NCBI GenBank assembly: GCA_903831635.1
Contig: CAIKYN010000394.1
Span: forward strand, 1-9,347
Reading direction: 5' to 3'
Length of the DNA: 9,347 bases
Origin: an uncultured Spartobacteria bacterium
Lineage (GTDB): Bacteria > Verrucomicrobiota > Verrucomicrobiia > Chthoniobacterales > UBA6821
The notes under the pieces are model-generated. The model was not told the DNA's origin, ran no database searches, and saw only the letters and a list, made by a program, of their open reading frames with translations. This document shows positions 8,255-9,347 of this stretch, piece by piece. How positions within the stretch are numbered: position 1 is the first letter of the stretch; every line of letters starts with the position of its first letter. A program made the position numbers and the translations under genes.

Positions 8255-8713
8255 CTATCTTCCCCTCTTGAAGTGAGCGACCTCACGATCTGTCTCCCGC
8301 TGCTCGGCTTTCTTCTTGAGATCCTGACGCTGATCCGCTGCGTGTTTTCCTTTGCCCAATCCGATCTCGACCTTCACGCGCCCTTTCTTCCAATAGAGAC
8401 GAAGGACGGGTAGGGCCAACCCCTTGCGGGTTGTTTGTTCCAGCATTCGGGCAATCTCGATTTTATTGAGTAGCAGCTGCCTGGGGCGCTTGGGGTCATG
8501 GGTTGTATGACTGGCCTTTTCATACACCTGAATCGTGGCGTCGTGAAGAAATACTCCGCCTTTCTCTACCTTTGCATAGCATCCCAGTAGATCCGCCCTG
8601 CCTGCTCGCAACGACTTGACCTCTGTACCAACAAGAGAAATTCCCGCCTCAAAAGTCTCCAGGATCTGATAATCCCTGAAAGCCTTGCGGTTGGTAACGA
8701 TGTCAGAACCCAT
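8255..8713 (-). CDS. smpB: SsrA-binding protein SmpB
   Basis: This RNA-binding protein partners tmRNA (SsrA) in trans-translation, which frees stalled ribosomes and tags unfinished proteins for breakdown. It has 152 residues from ATG 8713 (E. coli 160). The OB-fold core shows FEAGISLVGTEVKSLRAGRA (21-40), then YEKASHTTHDPKRPRQLLLN (64-83), and RLYWKKGRVKVEIGLGKGK (105-123). The basic C-terminal tail (124-152, QRQDLKKKAEQRETDREVAH) is the part that in the family enters the empty mRNA channel as a helix. An in-frame TTG at 8728 would add five residues (MTAPF); ATG is preferred, though no Shine-Dalgarno site precedes either. It sits between rpoZ (86-nt gap) and trpE (48-nt gap), all on the same strand, so cotranscription is plausible. 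The ssrA gene itself is not in the window. Confidence 0.96.
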   Translation of the reverse strand: MGSDIVTNRKAFRDYQILETFEAGISLVGTEVKSLRAGRADLLGCYAKVEKGGVFLHDATIQVYEKASHTTHDPKRPRQLLLNKIEIARMLEQTTRKGLALPVLRLYWKKGRVKVEIGLGKGKHAADQRQDLKKKAEQRETDREVAHFKRGR

Positions 8714-8753
8714 GAATGGAGCAGTCAAACAACAGCTTTACCGCCCGGAATGC

Positions 8754-8776
8754 GGCATCCGAAAAAACCGAATGCC
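8754..8776 (-). other. Imperfect hairpin in the rpoZ-smpB gap
   Basis: GGCAT (minus 8776-8772) pairs with AUGCC (8758-8754), followed inwards by one mismatch and two more pairs; the loop contains six U. The U run lies in the loop rather than after the stem, so it does not fit an intrinsic terminator on this strand. It could be an mRNA processing or stability element, or chance. It is the only notable structure I see in this 86-nt gap. Confidence 0.25.
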
Positions 8777-8799
8777 AGATCGATGATGCCCGTGGCTCT

Positions 8800-9021
8800 T
8801 TAGGCTGCCTGAACGGAATCAGTATCCAAAGCAAACTCTTGCGAGAGCTTTCCTGCTGCAATTTCAGCAAGAGCAATGTCAGCGAGTCCCATCTGAAGAT
8901 CCACTTCAACCATGGGGCGACTTCCGGCAGAGAGTTCACGCAGGCGCTTGCTAACCATATTGATGAGCTGCTGCTTGTTTGGAACCGCCTTGGCGGCCTC
9001 GTCGATGTAGTGGGTTTTCAT
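8800..9021 (-). CDS. rpoZ: DNA-directed RNA polymerase omega subunit (RpoZ-like)
   Basis: This is the small omega subunit, which helps fold and assemble the beta' subunit of RNA polymerase. The 73-residue protein has the usual omega layout: a helix with PNKQQLINMVSKRLREL (14-30), the spacer SAGSRPMVEVD (31-41), a second helix LADIALAEIAAGKL (46-59), and a short acidic tail. It lacks the longer C-terminal extension of E. coli omega (91 residues). The form resembles short omega proteins annotated in Verrucomicrobiota, from memory. ATG 9021 is the first in-frame ATG and begins only 13 nt after the CCA end of tRNA-Asn; the spacer is pyrimidine-only and has no Shine-Dalgarno site. It is followed by smpB on the same strand. 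A different-frame reading over 8703-8939 was discarded as a shadow. Confidence 0.8.
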   Translation of the reverse strand: MKTHYIDEAAKAVPNKQQLINMVSKRLRELSAGSRPMVEVDLQMGLADIALAEIAAGKLSQEFALDTDSVQAA

Positions 9022-9034
9022 GGAAAGGGAAAAA

Positions 9035-9109
9035 TGGCTCCAGCGGTAGGATTCGAACCTACGACCAATCGGTTAACAGCCGACCGCTCTACCACTGAGC
9101 TACGCTGGA
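9035..9109 (-). tRNA. tRNA-Asn (anticodon GUU)
   Basis: A full cloverleaf reads on the minus strand. The 7-bp acceptor stem is TCCAGCG (9109-9103) with CGCTGGA (9045-9039). The D arm has stem GCTC/GAGC. The anticodon stem is GTCGG/CCGAT with one G-U pair and loop CTGTTAA (9079-9073), giving anticodon GTT at 9077-9075, hence Asn. The variable loop has 5 nt and the T arm is GTAGG-TTCGAAT-CCTAC. The discriminator is G, and the 3' CCA (9037-9035) is encoded in the DNA. Length is 75 nt with CCA. Directly after CCA comes a run of five T and then rpoZ. Confidence 0.98.
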
Positions 9110-9123
9110 TCAATGGGCTAAAA

Positions 9124-9152
9124 ATCAAACACCGACTACCCCCCAACTGCAA
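9124..9152 (-). promoter_or_regulatory. Candidate promoter for tRNA-Asn (and rpoZ)
   Basis: On the minus strand TTGCAG (9152-9147) and TTTGAT (9129-9124) are 17 nt apart and could be -35 and -10 boxes. Matches to the sigma-70 consensus are 3/6 and 4/6. A start about 7 nt downstream would leave a short 5' leader before the tRNA at 9109. The spacing and place are right but the boxes are weak, so this is tentative. Confidence 0.3.
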
Positions 9153-9190
9153 TCAAAAAACATCTCGAAGAGTGTAAAACGGAGCCTTGC

Positions 9191-9346
9191 TCAAGGAGCC
9201 GCAAGAATCTCTTCAAGGCTTGCCATGATTTCTGAGGTCAGATGGGCCTCATGCCATTGCTCATTTCCGGAGGATTTCTTGGGAAGAACCCAGCACTGAC
9301 GCTGACTCCTTGTCCATGGAGCAAACATCCCCTGATGAAGACCGGA
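9191..9346 (-). CDS. Unidentified protein, C-terminal fragment (enters from the right edge)
   Basis: An open minus-strand frame enters from beyond the right edge and ends at a TGA at 9193-9191, giving 51 residues. Pieces read GMFAPWTRSQRQCWVLPKK and, at the end, SEIMASLEEILAAP, which looks like an amphipathic C-terminal helix. The other two minus frames are broken by stops in this stretch, at about 9213 and 9238, so this is the best candidate for a real gene end. I do not recognise the family. It ends 81 nt before tRNA-Asn on the same strand; no convincing terminator follows, only a run of six T at 9155-9160 without a good stem. Confidence 0.5.
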   Translation of the reverse strand, partial: SGLHQGMFAPWTRSQRQCWVLPKKSSGNEQWHEAHLTSEIMASLEEILAAP

Positions 9347-9347
9347 A

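Noticed and set aside
8703..8939. Minus-strand open frame of 78 codons overlapping rpoZ and the smpB start.
   Set aside because: It is in another frame of rpoZ, which has the recognisable omega motifs; the composition (Leu/Ser/Arg-rich) is that of a shadow.
9155..9160. Run of six T on the minus strand after the right-edge gene, as a terminator.
   Set aside because: The only stem next to it is three base pairs (TCT/AGA), and the small CCTT/AAGG hairpin at the stop codon is too far upstream.
8716..9177. Plus-strand open frame of 153 codons crossing the tRNA, containing PAVGFEPTTNRLTADRSTTELR.
   Set aside because: That peptide is the antisense translation of tRNA-Asn, a well-known false protein signature, and the rest of the frame is antisense to rpoZ.

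Overview
The window reads almost entirely from the minus strand and looks like ordinary bacterial chromosome with no mobile elements. Going in the direction of transcription (right to left), it holds: the 3' end of an unidentified gene (9191-9346); tRNA-Asn(GUU) (9035-9109); rpoZ, RNA polymerase omega (8800-9021); smpB, the tmRNA-binding protein (8255-8713); trpE and trpG, the two anthranilate synthase subunits (8206 to 6102); and mdtA, mdtB and the first ~500 codons of mdtC, a tripartite RND efflux pump running off the left edge (6005 to 1).

The organism is probably a member of the Verrucomicrobiota. This is inference: the short omega protein, with a central segment reading SRPMVEVDLQMGLADIAL, resembles omega as I remember it from that phylum. 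The base composition is moderate (roughly 50-55% GC by eye). Only one of the seven protein starts (mdtB) has a clear Shine-Dalgarno sequence, which also fits a lineage outside Proteobacteria and Firmicutes.

From the right, tRNA-Asn and rpoZ are separated by only 13 nt, so they are probably made as one transcript and cut apart by tRNA processing. rpoZ, smpB and trpE follow with gaps of 86 and 48 nt and no clear terminator, so a mixed housekeeping operon (transcription, ribosome rescue, tryptophan synthesis) is plausible. trpE and trpG overlap by ATGA and encode the two halves of one enzyme that turns chorismate and glutamine into anthranilate. A 96-nt gap with small hairpins separates them from mdtABC.

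In mdtABC, MdtA is the periplasmic adaptor, and MdtB and MdtC are paralogous inner-membrane permeases expected to form a mixed trimer. mdtB and mdtC again overlap by ATGA. The 81-nt mdtA-mdtB gap contains a possible pseudoknot that touches the mdtB ribosome binding site.

No gene-free stretch longer than 300 bases exists here. I found no new enzyme system, CRISPR array, insertion sequence or phage gene. The points worth a second look are small-scale: the tRNA-rpoZ junction, the mdtB leader structure, the trpG-mdtA junction and the general lack of Shine-Dalgarno sites.
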